A DNA stretch of 64,000 bases from Sesamum alatum. Taxonomy: Eukaryota > Streptophyta > Magnoliopsida > Lamiales > Pedaliaceae. The notes beneath the pieces are model-generated. The model saw only the letters and a program-made list of their open reading frames with translations, had not been told where the DNA came from and searched no databases. Both the position numbers and the translations under genes were made by a program. The stretch spans positions 9,963,395 to 10,027,394 of the forward strand of contig JACGWO010000004.1 of NCBI GenBank assembly GCA_034509735.1, read 5' to 3'. Positions 33,677 through 44,340 of this stretch are shown here, in pieces; positions within the stretch are counted from its first letter, which is position 1; each line of letters begins with the position of its first letter.

Positions 33677-34290
33677 CCTCAACACCCATACATCCCTATT
33701 ACACAAATGAGTAAATATTCTTACAAGGATTACGATGTACTTATGAATCGGACTCTCAAAATATATCGAATGTTTACATAGTATTACTAAAAATTAAAAT
33801 ATTACCTTAAACCATCCGCCAATGTTGATCCAGAAAGTCATCCCCAACTGGGACTGGAGGTGCCAACAATATGGAATTTAAACGTAGCACAACCTTCAAC
33901 ACTGAGTGAAAATGCTTACTTACAGTGTGACTGCTACGTATGAAGTCATGCTTTTTCACGCAGTTTTTTTTTTTTTTGTTTTTTTTTTTTTTTATGGTGG
34001 GCAGTTGTATTCAAATACATTGTAACTTGTCCAATAACGGGTTCTGTCTCGGATTTTGTAGACCACCTGATGTTTCTAATACTTGACATAGCCGACCAAA
34101 TGCGTTTTGGAACACACGTAGATTATCCAAACATTTCACGTCACTAATATCAATTATTTGTCTTAGATGCTTCACTTGATCCGGTATCCTATGATGCATT
34201 TTGTACCGATGTGTACCAGTAGAAATTGAGGCATGACGTCGATTTTGGCAACGCCGGGCAATGATATCTTTAGATGTTGAGCCCTATTCA
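33677..34290 (-). pseudogene. Harbinger transposase, N-terminal part
   Basis: The minus strand from an acceptor-like TTTATAG near 34290 reads CLDNLRVFQNAFGRLCQVL, ETSGGLQNPRQNPLLDKLQ, MYLNTTAHH, a long A-tract, then KKHDFIRSSHTVSKHFHSV and LKVVLRLNSILLAPPVPVGD up to DQHWRMV. This is the helix-turn-helix and pre-catalytic region of plant PIF/Harbinger transposases. An intron begins just after it (GGTAATATTTT near 33807 on the minus strand). It would end next to the LINE 1 insertion point, where GGATGTATGGGTGTTGAG is the start of the next exon. Confidence 0.82.
33967..33997 (-). repeat. A-tract expansion inside the Harbinger transposase exon
   Basis: Two runs of about 15 As separated by one C (minus strand) interrupt the coding between MYLNTTAHH and KNCVKKHDF. 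In family members these blocks are nearly adjacent. This suggests expansion of a lysine or asparagine A-run. Confidence 0.6.
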
Positions 34291-35449
34291 TCCTATAAAG
34301 AATAAAACATCAACACCAATTCTTGTATACTGTATTTGGTCATAATTTGTAGACACATATAGGAATAACCGAAAATTGAAGTTTGATACATGGATTATAT
34401 ACCTTGTGGATCAAAAGAAATTCATTTTGAGATATATATAAAAAAAAAAAAAAACTAAGAAAGAGACCTTAAGGAATATTAAAGGGTTTGAATATTACTA
34501 GGATGTATGTGGGCACTAAAATGAGGTAAATTAATTTCATTGCCTTTCTATAAAACAACAATAGATATGTCAATTCCCAGGTTGCAAACAGGTTAATGGT
34601 CATAAGTTACCAAGATTCAAGATTATATTAAGAATCAACATTGTAACAAAATATAATTCCCAATGAAACCATAGAGATTAGAGTACATATTTTTTGTACA
34701 CGCAATAATAGCAAATCTAATAAATTTGGGTGTGCCGAAGAAATAAGTAGCAATTTTTTCCAGGGATAAAAATTTAAGGTAGGGAAAATCATACCTTCAA
34801 CATTGTTCACCGATGCGAGTTGCAGAATCCCCCCCTCCGCACACAAGAACGACCAAAACCCAACGTAGATGTCTTCAAAATCGACTTCTCAGCGACCTCA
34901 CCTCCGGAACCTAGGAATAGGCAATCAAAATGTTTAATGTACTATGCTTAGAAAAAAAAAAAAAAAAAAAAAGAAGGCATCACTCATCAAAATTATTAAC
35001 TTCAAGTTACTGGCTATAGCAAACTATGAGCAACTCAGCTATAGAAGAACTCAACATACGTTTGCAAGAAGGACAAATGGAGCTTGTACAGTGAGAACTT
35101 CTGTGAGAAGAAGGCTAAAACAAAAAAGAGGAAGACCAAGTTTTTAAAATAGTATCTGACCATCTGTCACTTCATGCAGGGTGGTTGTTGGGAAAATTAA
35201 ATTCAAGATCGAGGACAAAGTAGAGATTCATCTAAAAAAACTTGAGGATAAAATTGAAATCCAAAAAAAAAATCTCAATGTGGTGGGCCATCTTGACTCA
35301 TTTATACACGTCTCCAAATTATGATTAAAATCACCACACAATCACAATGTGTGTCGACCTTTGCCATAAAATCACGGGCTGGGGTATTAGAAAGTAAACA
35401 CGTAATTATAGATGATTATCTGGGATATCATAGCTAGTCACATGAAGTA
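34291..35449. other. Harbinger upstream region and flank, no gene
   Basis: AT-rich sequence upstream of the transposase on the minus strand probably contains its 5' UTR, introns and the transposon end, but I could not recognise the terminus. An A-run (34951-34972) begins a segment to about 35150 with a short open frame of no known type. Sequence from 35150 to 35449 precedes the truncated LINE 3 and shows nothing identifiable. Confidence 0.4.
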
Positions 35450-36114
35450 AAGGTGGCCTTAAAGAGATGAAAGCATCTAGAAACAATCCATATCTTCCAA
35501 TACTTGCATTTGCGGATGATCGCTTAATGTTCTTAAGAACTGATCAAAAGACCACTAAAAACATCAAGTTGATTTTTAATAAATTTTCAATTTTATCCGG
35601 GCAAACCATATGCTGGGAAAAATCATCTGCATCATTCTCCCCTATTGCACCACGTAGTGTAAGAGAAGATATTTCGAATTTTCTTAACTTAAATCATACA
35701 AATTCCTATGAAAAATATCTAGGCCTCCCCTATAATACAAAACGCATCACAAAAGAAATCTTCTTTGATATTATAAGCAAAATAGAAAATAAAATAACAT
35801 CCTAGTACAACAAAAACCTTTCATATGCTGGAAGAAATGTACTTATCAAAAATGTTCTTGGATCTACGACAACTCATTATATGTCTATCTTCAAACTTCC
35901 AAGTAGCATCCACCAAAGACTTAATAATCTTCATAAAAAGTTATTTTGGAATGCTAAACCAGACCAACATAAATTTAGCTATGTGAAATGGGATACTATA
36001 TATTCTCCAAAAAATAATGGTGGACTTGGAATCAGAAAGCCAATTCTTCTGAATGTAGCTCACCTGATGAAACAAAGCTGGCGACACTTCATACAAAACA
36101 GAATACCTTGTGTT
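35450..36114 (+). pseudogene. LINE 3 reverse transcriptase fragment
   Basis: The frame ILAFADDRLMFLRTDQ carries the catalytic FADD box. It is followed by FNKFSILSGQTICWEKSSAS, YEKYLGLPYNT and, after a stop, the thumb-like part IFKLPSSIHQRLNNLHKKLF, then YVKWDTIYSPKNNGGLGIRK. The upstream RT fingers and endonuclease are missing, so this LINE is 5'-truncated or its left part was lost. The frame runs to RIPCV at 36114, where copia element B is inserted, and continues at 46329. It is a different LINE lineage from LINE 1 and LINE 2. Confidence 0.85.
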
Positions 36115-38110
36115 TGTTAGAATAGGTGACCATGTAGCCAATCTTGCCAGGCAAAATGTAACCTATGTCTAAACAATTTCAAGGATTTGATAAATTATAA
36201 ATGAATAAGAAGTGATATTCATTTGGCATTACTTTGTTTGTGGTCACTTTATCTGCTTTATATTTCTGTTCACTATGCAAACAAAGCCCACGGGTTGAGA
36301 ACGTACTTCGGGGACTGGGACTACGCTTGGAGGTAGGTCCATGAAATCAGTCCCGCCGAATCAGTCCGGAAATCTCCAAGTCAAGGAATCTCGAAAATGG
36401 GTACCGAGATTCCCCTTGAGACTTGCACTAAGCATCTGCTGTCGTGTTTCATCGACGGGTGACGAAGGTCGTCTGAGCTGTGTTAGTGGGTTAGCCTGCT
36501 AGGGAGCAACTGATTGAGTGACTCGCGGGAACCGTCTTACGGAGGACCTTGAGTAGGGTCGGCTAGGTATGACGTGTGTTCCCGGTTCCAACAGTGAGGT
36601 CAAGTCCTTTGACTTGAGGAACTGCTGAGTTTACCTGTATATAAGGGTTGTATCTTAGATATGGTAAGAGATTGCCAAGAAGCACTTGAGTAGTCATAAG
36701 CCATGTGTAGTGCAGCTCCGGTGTGTAGAGTGACAGTAGTTTCCAAGAAAGGATCTGTCTCCTGTCAAAAGGTATTGACAGTTGAGTCTCACAAATGCTC
36801 TGTGTCTTGTCCCTAAAATCTGTGGCCACAGTAATTGAACAGAAGGGAATATTTTCCTTGCGGTGTTTAGTAAAGGACAGACCAACACGTAGGTCCAAAA
36901 TGGGTACCTACATTTTCCCTGCCCTAGACCCTAAGTAGTGAGACTGTAGATGGAAGGACAAGCATACTGTTAGAGCCTAAATATTCATCCCCGTATATTC
37001 ACCTAGTCTCTAGTGCCATGGACCATTGCAAAATGGCCACCCATGGTAACGGGCGGATTCTAGGAATCCGACCAAGTCTAGCTGAAAGGTGAACCTAAAG
37101 AGTCACACACAATCCGCACGCAAAAGTATTTAATTTGGAATTAAATATTTGAAGAAATGGAATAATTCAATTGGATTTAATCGGGTCCTTAATTTTCTTG
37201 GAAAGAATTAATTCCTTTTATTAGATAAAAGGTATTTTTCTAATAAATTAGATTTATTAGAAAATTAATTTAAGGGGCTTAGAATAAATATTTATATTTA
37301 ATATATTTATTTATTTTCCTTAGAATATTTAAATAGGATTTAAATATTCCATGAAATTTAATGGATGGTTGAGATTAAAAGGAGAGATAGATGGCTAGGA
37401 TTAATTTGACTAGGTCAAATTACTACTTTGACAGGGACTTTGACTAGGTCAAAATCCTAGTCAAATTAGTCTTCTTAGAGTTGGAGTTTGAAGAGGATTA
37501 AACTCCTCCTCTATATATACTCCTAGTCCTTCACCTTAAGAGAGATGATGAATCCTCAAACACACACACACAATTCACGTGTGCTCTCTCTCTCCCTCTC
37601 TCGTACGCCTCTCTCCTCTCTCCCTCTCTCTCTCCAAGAAATTACTCCTTGTTCTTTTGTGTTAACAATTGAACAAAGGAGGATTAATCCCGTTAAACTA
37701 ATAACGTGTGATTGATCCATCCTCTCCAAAATACTTGTTCGTTCGCTAGCACGACGTGCAAGATACGTGAGCGGATTGCGTGTCACAATTTAGAGGATCT
37801 CACATACGAGATTTGAAGCAAATCAGGGAACAACGTGAGTACCGGTTAGAAGAGAAAACGACGAACCGGTAGGTCTCTATTTACGTTTTCGTCCTCTTTT
37901 ATTTTACAAATCCTATAGCCTCCATGATTGCATGTATGTTTTTAATTCATGAGATACACCGAACACCCGGGAACTTCAAGGGCACACCCCTTGAACGTGT
38001 TTTAATTTTATACGTATAATGCATGTTTAAATTCTGTAATTTAAATTTATACCGCGCTTCCGTATTCGCGCTATTCTCGGGATGATCCATACACCTATCC
38101 CAGGCTTTTA
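36115..38110 (+). repeat. 5' LTR of copia B
   Basis: This 1996-bp LTR begins TGTTAGAATAGG. Its last two bases are TA where the 3' LTR has CA. A TATA-like run (TATATATA at 37512-37519) follows CTCCTCC. A CT/CA-rich microsatellite lies at 37561-37635. Confidence 0.93.
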
Positions 38111-38111
38111 G

Positions 38112-38125
38112 TGGTATCAGAGCCC
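38112..38125 (+). other. Primer-binding site of copia B
   Basis: TGGTATCAGAGCCC lies one base after the LTR. It matches the usual complement of initiator methionine tRNA in plant copia elements. Confidence 0.85.
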
Positions 38126-38320
38126 AGTTTGGTGTATAGGCCTAGGGTTTTGTGTGCGTTTTAAGCATGAAAAATGTGTTTGGCATGTTTTAATTATTTC
38201 TTGATATTTTTATCGTTAAAGCATGTCATTTTTCTTGCTTTCAATTCGTATAATTTTGGTATGTTTGTATTTTCTGTTTTTCTTGGGAAACGGGGGGCAA
38301 AATCGAACGAAACGGATAAA

Positions 38321-38793
38321 CGCAACACGCGGCCAGCCGGTGGCTGACCACACGCGCTGTGCTCCCAAGCGAGGCGGACGCGCGCAGGCAGAGGAGCCTG
38401 CTTGCAGCCGCCTGCGCCAGGCGCGCGCAGTCAGGCCTACCGAGCGGCGCGGTCGGGCGGCAGGCGCAGGCGGGCGCCAAGCGCAAGCGGGTGGCCGGCG
38501 CGCGGGCATGCGGGCAGGGAAGCCCGCGCGCGCGCGCCAAGCCAGCACGCTAGGGCTCCTGCTCGCCCGGACGCGCGGCCAGAGAGCCCGCGCACGAGGC
38601 GACGCCTCTAGGCGCGCGCGCGACTTGCGTACTGGAGGGCCGCGCGCCCCTGTGCTGGGCAGGCGCACGCTGGCGGTCGGCAGTCTGGCGCGCGCGGCCG
38701 TGCAGACAATTGCCAACCAGGCGCGCGCGCACGCAGGTAGGGGCCTGCGCGGACCGGCTGACTGCGGCCGGTGGCGGCAATCGGTTGACGCCG
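38321..38793. other. GC-rich island in the copia leader
   Basis: About 470 bp of very GC-rich sequence, full of GCGCGC runs, is embedded in AT-rich leader DNA. Both strands stay open through it (202 codons on the plus strand from 38223, 166 on the minus), giving Arg/Ala/Gly-rich low-complexity translations. This is an expected effect of GC-rich composition. No known protein is recognisable. The origin is unclear: it could be captured DNA or a structured RNA leader. Confidence 0.6.
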
Positions 38794-40288
38794 ACGTATT
38801 TCTCGTTATTTTTAGTTTTTTATTTTTGTAATTAATTCTAAAGATTCTTTTTATTTGAAATTTTGCATATTTTCTAAGAACATTATTTTGGGATGTTAAG
38901 TTTGTAGGATTTGGAATCCCGGGGTAACTTACCTACAAATAATAAGGAAGGGTCTTCCTAAACGGGAAATATTATGGCCAACGGTTGTACCATATTTTTC
39001 ATACGTGGCATATTTATTTTTATCTTGGATTTATATGATTGGTAATCATGGAATATTTGCATAATTTATGTGATTGGATCATGTGATTATGTGCTTTGAA
39101 TGGAAATGGACGATCACGAGCCCTAGACCGAATGTATGGTTTAATTTTATGTTGGGCCTATGTGCCTCTTTTTCTGCTTTCTCCTTCTCCCCTTCTAGTT
39201 GCCTTGGAATAATAAGGCATTCTTTCCCCCTCCTTATGTACTCCCCCCCGGTTTTCGCTGGGGTTTCTTTTTAATATGTAATGAGAGTAGAATAGGAGTG
39301 AGGTTTTAATTTTTAATGTATTTGGTGGAGAAGAAGGAAGGTCCACATGGAGAGCCCAGAATGGAGGATCAAAGGCGTTTACATGAAGAGATGAAAGAGA
39401 AAAGAGACCAAGGCCCATCAGAATGATGATTGGGTTACTATTAATGTAATAAAGTAGGACCAACCCTAGATTGACCATAGATCCACTATGGACTCAGTGG
39501 ATCGCATAGGATTCGGGCTCGTGATCATCCAACAGGGGCGTGCTAGACTTTAATTTTGCATGTGGCTGTTATGATAGATGAATGATTTTTTTTTTATTTA
39601 TCATATAACTGCTATGGGATGCAATTTATTTATTTACGCATTATGGATGAATGTGTTTATATTTATACATATGAGATCTCGGTCATTTACTACTCTCACA
39701 TTGGTTGGACCAATGTTCAAATATTAGACCCTAGACGAAATACACTTGGACTCTAGGAGTTTGTCTATGCCTTCCAGTCCATGGCATAGTGAGGAAGCTA
39801 ATTTAGGTCGATAGCATGGTCTCACGAGTCGTGGCACGTCTATCGTACTTAAAAGAAGCTGCACTATGTCATGAATGAAAAGTAGACCACTGTTACCTGT
39901 CTCACGAGTGGTGGAGGTAACAGCGGGTCTATGATTCGGTTGATTGGGTCGGGTCTAATGCCCGATTAGCATGATTCGCTTGGAGTCATCGGAATCATGT
40001 GAGAGGGTGAGGCAATAATCTTGGGAATCTTGTGGAACGAGAATGGTATGGTATACCTCCCACAGGATTTTTTCCATGCAAATCGTAAAAGCGGGATATG
40101 GGAAAATTCATTGTGGATCCCAAGCCCACTAGGAAAAGGTTTCCCGAAAACAACGTTTGAGAGTACTGTATTTTCGTATAAATAGTGGGAGCATTAAATG
40201 ACTAAAGACCAAGCATTTAATTATTTATCAAACCTCTGTCTTTTAAATTCTGCTGATCGCGAACTCTGTTTTTAAATGTAGATTTAAA
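38794..40288 (+). other. Rest of the copia B untranslated leader
   Basis: No coding sequence is recognised. A near-perfect 17-bp inverted pair, TGGA(C/T)GATCACGAGCCC, lies at 39107-39123 and 39515-39531. It encloses about 390 bp of T-rich sequence. A small palindrome, ATCCACT-N8-AGTGGAT, is at 39481-39502. Confidence 0.5.
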
Positions 40289-41160
40289 ATGTATAAGAAC
40301 CCTTTATCAACCATACTTGGACCAACAAATTCAATGGAACCAATTACAATGACTGGTTGCGCAATCTCAGGATAGTCCTAGATTACGAGAACCAAGGCTA
40401 CGTCATGGATGAGCCTCTCCCTAGGACATTACCGGAAGGATCCACGCCAGAAGAACGTGAGATGTTCGAGACTTGGCATAAGGATAACCGGAAGGTCCGT
40501 AGCGTTATACTTGCTTCAATGACGAATGAGATTCAGAAGCAATATGAAAGGCTAGACAATGTCCCTTCCCTTATGGCTCGTCTTAAGGATTGCTATGCAG
40601 TCCCAGACCGGCATAACTAGGTATGTCACGACTAAGGCATTCTTTGGAACCAAAATGACAGAAGGATCCTCTGTACAAGAGCACGGGGTTAAAATGCTTA
40701 CCCTGGTGGAAAAGCTCGAGGACCTAAAGGCAGGCCTAAAAAATGAGACGTACATAGATGTGATCCTTCAGTCTCTCCCACCCTCCTTCGACCAATTTAT
40801 TGTTAACTATAACATGAATGCACTTGAGAAGGGTATTCTTGAGTTAATCAATATGTTGGTGCAATACGAGGCAACGACCAGAAAGTCCACGCCTTCGGTA
40901 GTGTTTGGAGGTGCTTCAACTTCCAAGACAAAAGGCAAGGGTGTCGGACGTTGGAAAAGGAAGAAGGGAAAGGGAAAAGCCGTCAAAGCAGCTACAAACA
41001 CTAAGAGTGTTCCTATTGCCAAAGAGGGGAAAGGCAAAGGAAAAGGAAAGGTTGTCTCCAAGCAACAGTCGAGGGCATATGACATATGTATCAATTGCCG
41101 TGAGAAAGGGCATTGGAAGAGGGAGTGCCCCAAACTCCTCTCGAACCAAGGTATATTTGT
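40289..41160 (+). pseudogene. Gag of copia B
   Basis: It opens MYKNPLSTILG at 40289 and shifts by one base into NKFNGTNYNDWLRNLRIVLD, the copia Gag start. A second break near 40610 leads to ITRYVTTKAFFGTKMTEG, DVILQSLPPSFDQFIVNYNM and a Lys/Gly-rich basic stretch. The zinc knuckle CINCREKGHWKRECPK (CCHC, complete) is near 41090. Copia Gag coats the RNA. The knuckle is intact but the frame is not. Confidence 0.87.
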
Positions 41161-42580
41161 GATTGAGGTTAATATGGTCACTAATTATGCCTCTTGGGTA
41201 TTAGATATCGGCTGTGGAGCTCACATTTGCAATGATTTGCAGGTGCTGAAAAGAAGTAGAAAACTGGGTAGCGGGGATATGATCCTGAAGCTTGGGAATG
41301 GCAAGGCCATCTCGACAAAAGCAGTAGGATCCGCCACTCTAGTAATTAGTGATCGTATTGGTATAGAGTTAGAGCAAGTTTATTATGTACCTAGTATGAT
41401 TAAAAACATCATTTCCATTCCATTGTTAAACAATAGTGGTTATGAGTTTATGATCAATTAAAGTTGCTTTTATTTGATGAGGTGTGGAATTGCTCATCTA
41501 CTTGGTACACTTAATAACGGGCTCTATATCTTGCAACAAACGAACTTCGTTCTTAACACTCAACACAAACGTAAAATAGATAATACGACTGTGGCACGCT
41601 AGGCTAGGTCACATATCCCAAGATAGGATGAAAAGATTGGTAAACTCAAAGAACCTAGAGGTAGGGGACTTGATTGAGCTACCAACTTGTAAATCCTGTC
41701 TAAGAGGGAAAATGACCAAGAAGCCCTTTGTAGGACAAAGCAGGCTTGCCACAGGTCTGTTGGACTTGGTCCATACAGACGTATGCGGACCACTAAGGAC
41801 GCAGGCCCGAGGTGGGTTCTCCTACTTCATAACCTTCACCAATGATTATTCACGGTATGGTTATGTATACTTGATGAGGTACAAGTCTGAAACTCTTGAG
41901 AGGTTTAAAGAATTCAGACTTGAAGTTGAGAACCAAACCAACTGCAAAATTAAAGTCCTACGGTTAGACCGAGGCAGAGAATACCTTAGTACCGAGTTCC
42001 TTAATTATCTTAAAGAGAATGGTATAATTTCGGAATGGACACCTTCCGGGACACCACAATTGAATGCTGTCTCCGAAAGGAGGAATCGAACCCTGTTGGA
42101 CATGGTTCGATCCATGATGAGTTTTCCCAAATTGCCCTTGTCCTTTTGGGGCTACGCATTGGAAACGGCGGCCAAATTGTTAAATTTGGCGCCAACCAGT
42201 GTATTGACCCAAACGCCATTAGAAATATGGCACGGCAAGCCTACCTCCTACAACTACTTGAAAGTGTGGGGTAGCCCACATACGTCAAGAGGTTAGTGGG
42301 AGATAAGCTAGAATCCAGGTCTAGCTTATGCAGGTTCGTTGGATACCCTAAAGAAATTGCAGGTTATTACTTTTATGACCCCTTGGAACAAAAGGTATTT
42401 GTTTCAAGGAACGCAATGTTCTTGGAACAAGGCTTTCCAGAGGATATCCAACCTGATGAATTGATCCTTAAGGAATCAAGTGATGGAAATCAGTCATTAG
42501 AGGTAGCCGCGGATTCCTCACTTAGAGGATTCAAGATAGATACCGGACGGACTGACCAAACCTCGAGAAGTCCAACATGC
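41161..42580 (+). pseudogene. Protease and integrase of copia B
   Basis: Protease: WVLDIGCGAHIC near 41195, in which Ile replaces the usual Thr after the catalytic Asp, and VYYVPSMIKNIISI. The GAG-pre-integrase finger is read as a broken RLGHISQDRMKRLV and CKSCLRGKMTKKPF near 41600-41730. The integrase core has the catalytic triad in LVHTDVCGPL, RLDRGREYLS and ERRNRTLLDMVRSMM. It then reads HGKPTSYNYLKVWG and, after a stop near 42295, GYYFYDP and VSRNAMFLEQGFPE. Frame breaks lie at 41461 and 42297. Confidence 0.87.
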
Positions 42581-42589
42581 TAGGCATGA

Positions 42590-44325
42590 GGACAGCCTCA
42601 GGAAAGGCCAGCCCCGGTACCTAAACCGCCAGCTCCTATACAGTCAGCGCCCACAGTCACCACTGACGTTCCCGTTCTCCGTAGGTCAACTAGAGAGTCC
42701 AGACCTCCAATGAGATATGGCTTTCTAAATACGACCGGTCTACTGGATAACGATCCTAAGACATACGGAGAAGTGATGTCTGACATCGACTCCAGGAAAT
42801 GGCTTGAGGCCATGAAAATCGAAATGGACTCCATGAGCGAGAACCAAGTCTGGAGACTTGTAGACCCACCGAAAGGTGTTAAGCTAGTTTGCTGTAAGTG
42901 GGTCTATAAGCGCAAACTTGGCGTTGATGGAGAAGTCACAACTTTTAAGGCTAGGCTAGTAGCTAAAGGGTACACTCAATGACTCGGAGTTGATTTTGAG
43001 GACACCTACTCGCCAGTAGCCATGGCTAAATCCATTCGGATCCTGCTCGCCATAGCAGCATGGTATGACTATGAGATATGGCAGATGGATGTGAAAACGG
43101 CCTTCCTCAATGGTTTCATTGAGGAAGAGATCTATATGGATCAGCCGGAGGGTTTCATGGTCACTAGAGAAGAACATAAGGTATGTCGTCTCCAGAAGTC
43201 CATCTATGGCCTCAAACAAGCATCCCGAAGTTGGAACATTCGCTTTGATGAAGTGATACGGGGTTATGACTTCATCAAAAACGGATCCGACCCTTGTGTA
43301 TACAAGAAGGTCAGTGGGAGCTCTATAGTGTTCCTAGTGCTTTATGTGGATGACATTCTACTCATAGGGAATGACGTTAGAATGTTGGGTGACACAAAAG
43401 CATGGTTATCAACCCAGTTTTCCATGAAGAATTTGGGTAAGTCTCCTACATCCTAGGCATCCAGATTGTCCGGGACAGATCTAAAAGGATGTTAGGGCTC
43501 ACCCAAAACTCGTATATGGAGAAAGTCCTGAAAAGGTTTCGAATGGACAACTCCAAACGAGGATTCCTTCCCATGAGACATGGGAAGTTATCCAAGAAAC
43601 AGTCCCCACAGACTGATGAGGAACTTGAAAGGATGAAAGTCATCCCCTATGCTTCTGCCGTAAGTAGCACCCAATATGCGGTTCACTGCACCAGACCTGA
43701 CATTGCTTATGCTTTGAGTGTGACAAGCAGATATCAGTCTTGTGCATGAGAGGCACATTGGAATGCTGTTAAGGGCATCCTTAAGTACCTAAGGAGGACT
43801 AAGGAAATGTTCCTAGTCTATGGCAATGGAGAACTGATCTTGGAAGGCTTTAGCGACGCTAGCTTCCAGTCTGATGACGATGATACCAAGTCTTAATCGG
43901 GTTATGTATTCAGGCTCAATGGAGGAGTAGTGGCTTGGAAAAGTTCCAAGCAAGCAACCACTGCTGATTCCAGCACTGAGGCCGAATACATAGCAGCTTC
44001 AGAAGCTGCCAAGGAAGCGGTTTGGATGAGAAACTACATCCAAGAGTTGGGTGTGGTGCCTAGCATCGCCGAGCCCGTTGTCATCTTTTGTGATAACAAC
44101 GTAGCAATAGCGCAAGCAAAGGAACCGAGATCTCATCACCCTTCCAAACACATTCTTAGACGCTACCATCTTCTAAGAGAAATGGTAGGAAGAGGTGACG
44201 TTCGGATGGACCGAGTCAACTCAGCAGACAACACAGCAGATCCGCTGACAAAGCCTATGTCCCAGAGCGCTCATACGCAACATCTTGAGAAGATGGGGAT
44301 TAGACATATGGGCGATTGGCTTTAA
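42590..44325 (+). pseudogene. Reverse transcriptase and RNase H of copia B
   Basis: RT blocks are KWLEAMKIEMDSMSENQVW, KLVCCKWVYKRKLG and FKARLVAKGYTQ, then a stop (TGA 42981-42983). The sequence resumes with QMDVKTAFLNGFIEEEIYM, LQKSIYGLKQASRSW and LVLYVDDILLIGND with YVDD intact. RNase H has KSSKQATTADSSTEAEYIAA, IFCDNNVAIA and VNSADNTADPLTKPM, and ends at TAA 44323-44325. Breaks also occur near 43450 and 43750. The coding ends just before the purine tract. Confidence 0.9.
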
Positions 44326-44329
44326 GGTC

Positions 44330-44340
44330 AAGTGGGAGAT
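44330..44340 (+). other. Polypurine tract of copia B
   Basis: AAGTGGGAGAT directly precedes the 3' LTR, the usual copia plus-strand primer site. Confidence 0.8.

Larger units (their letters stand above)
3902..34290 (-). mobile_element. PIF/Harbinger DNA transposon, split by later insertions
   Basis: Two genes typical of plant PIF/Harbinger elements lie in the same orientation: a Myb/SANT-like protein gene (3902-4965) and a DDE transposase (pieces at 5265-5339, 18419-19881 and 33677-34290). Reading the minus strand, the transposase resumes in register across the gypsy insertion and across the LINE 1 insertion. This shows that about 27 kb of later DNA separates its parts. The Myb gene lies downstream of the transposase stop, with roughly 300 bp between them (4966-5264). 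The coordinates given here cover only the recognised genes. I could not identify the terminal inverted repeats or the TWA target duplication. Multiple stops show that it is inactive. Confidence 0.75.

Noticed and set aside
36563..36898. Minus-strand frames inside copia LTRs (also near 44923 and 50261)
   Set aside because: They recur in each LTR because the LTRs are copies, differ by frameshifts between copies, and match no protein.
38223..38831. A 202-codon open frame spanning the GC-rich island, with a 166-codon frame on the other strand
   Set aside because: Both strands are open because GC-rich DNA has few stop codons. The translation is low-complexity Arg/Ala/Gly with no domain, and it lies in the retrotransposon leader. 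I treat the island as structure, not as a gene.
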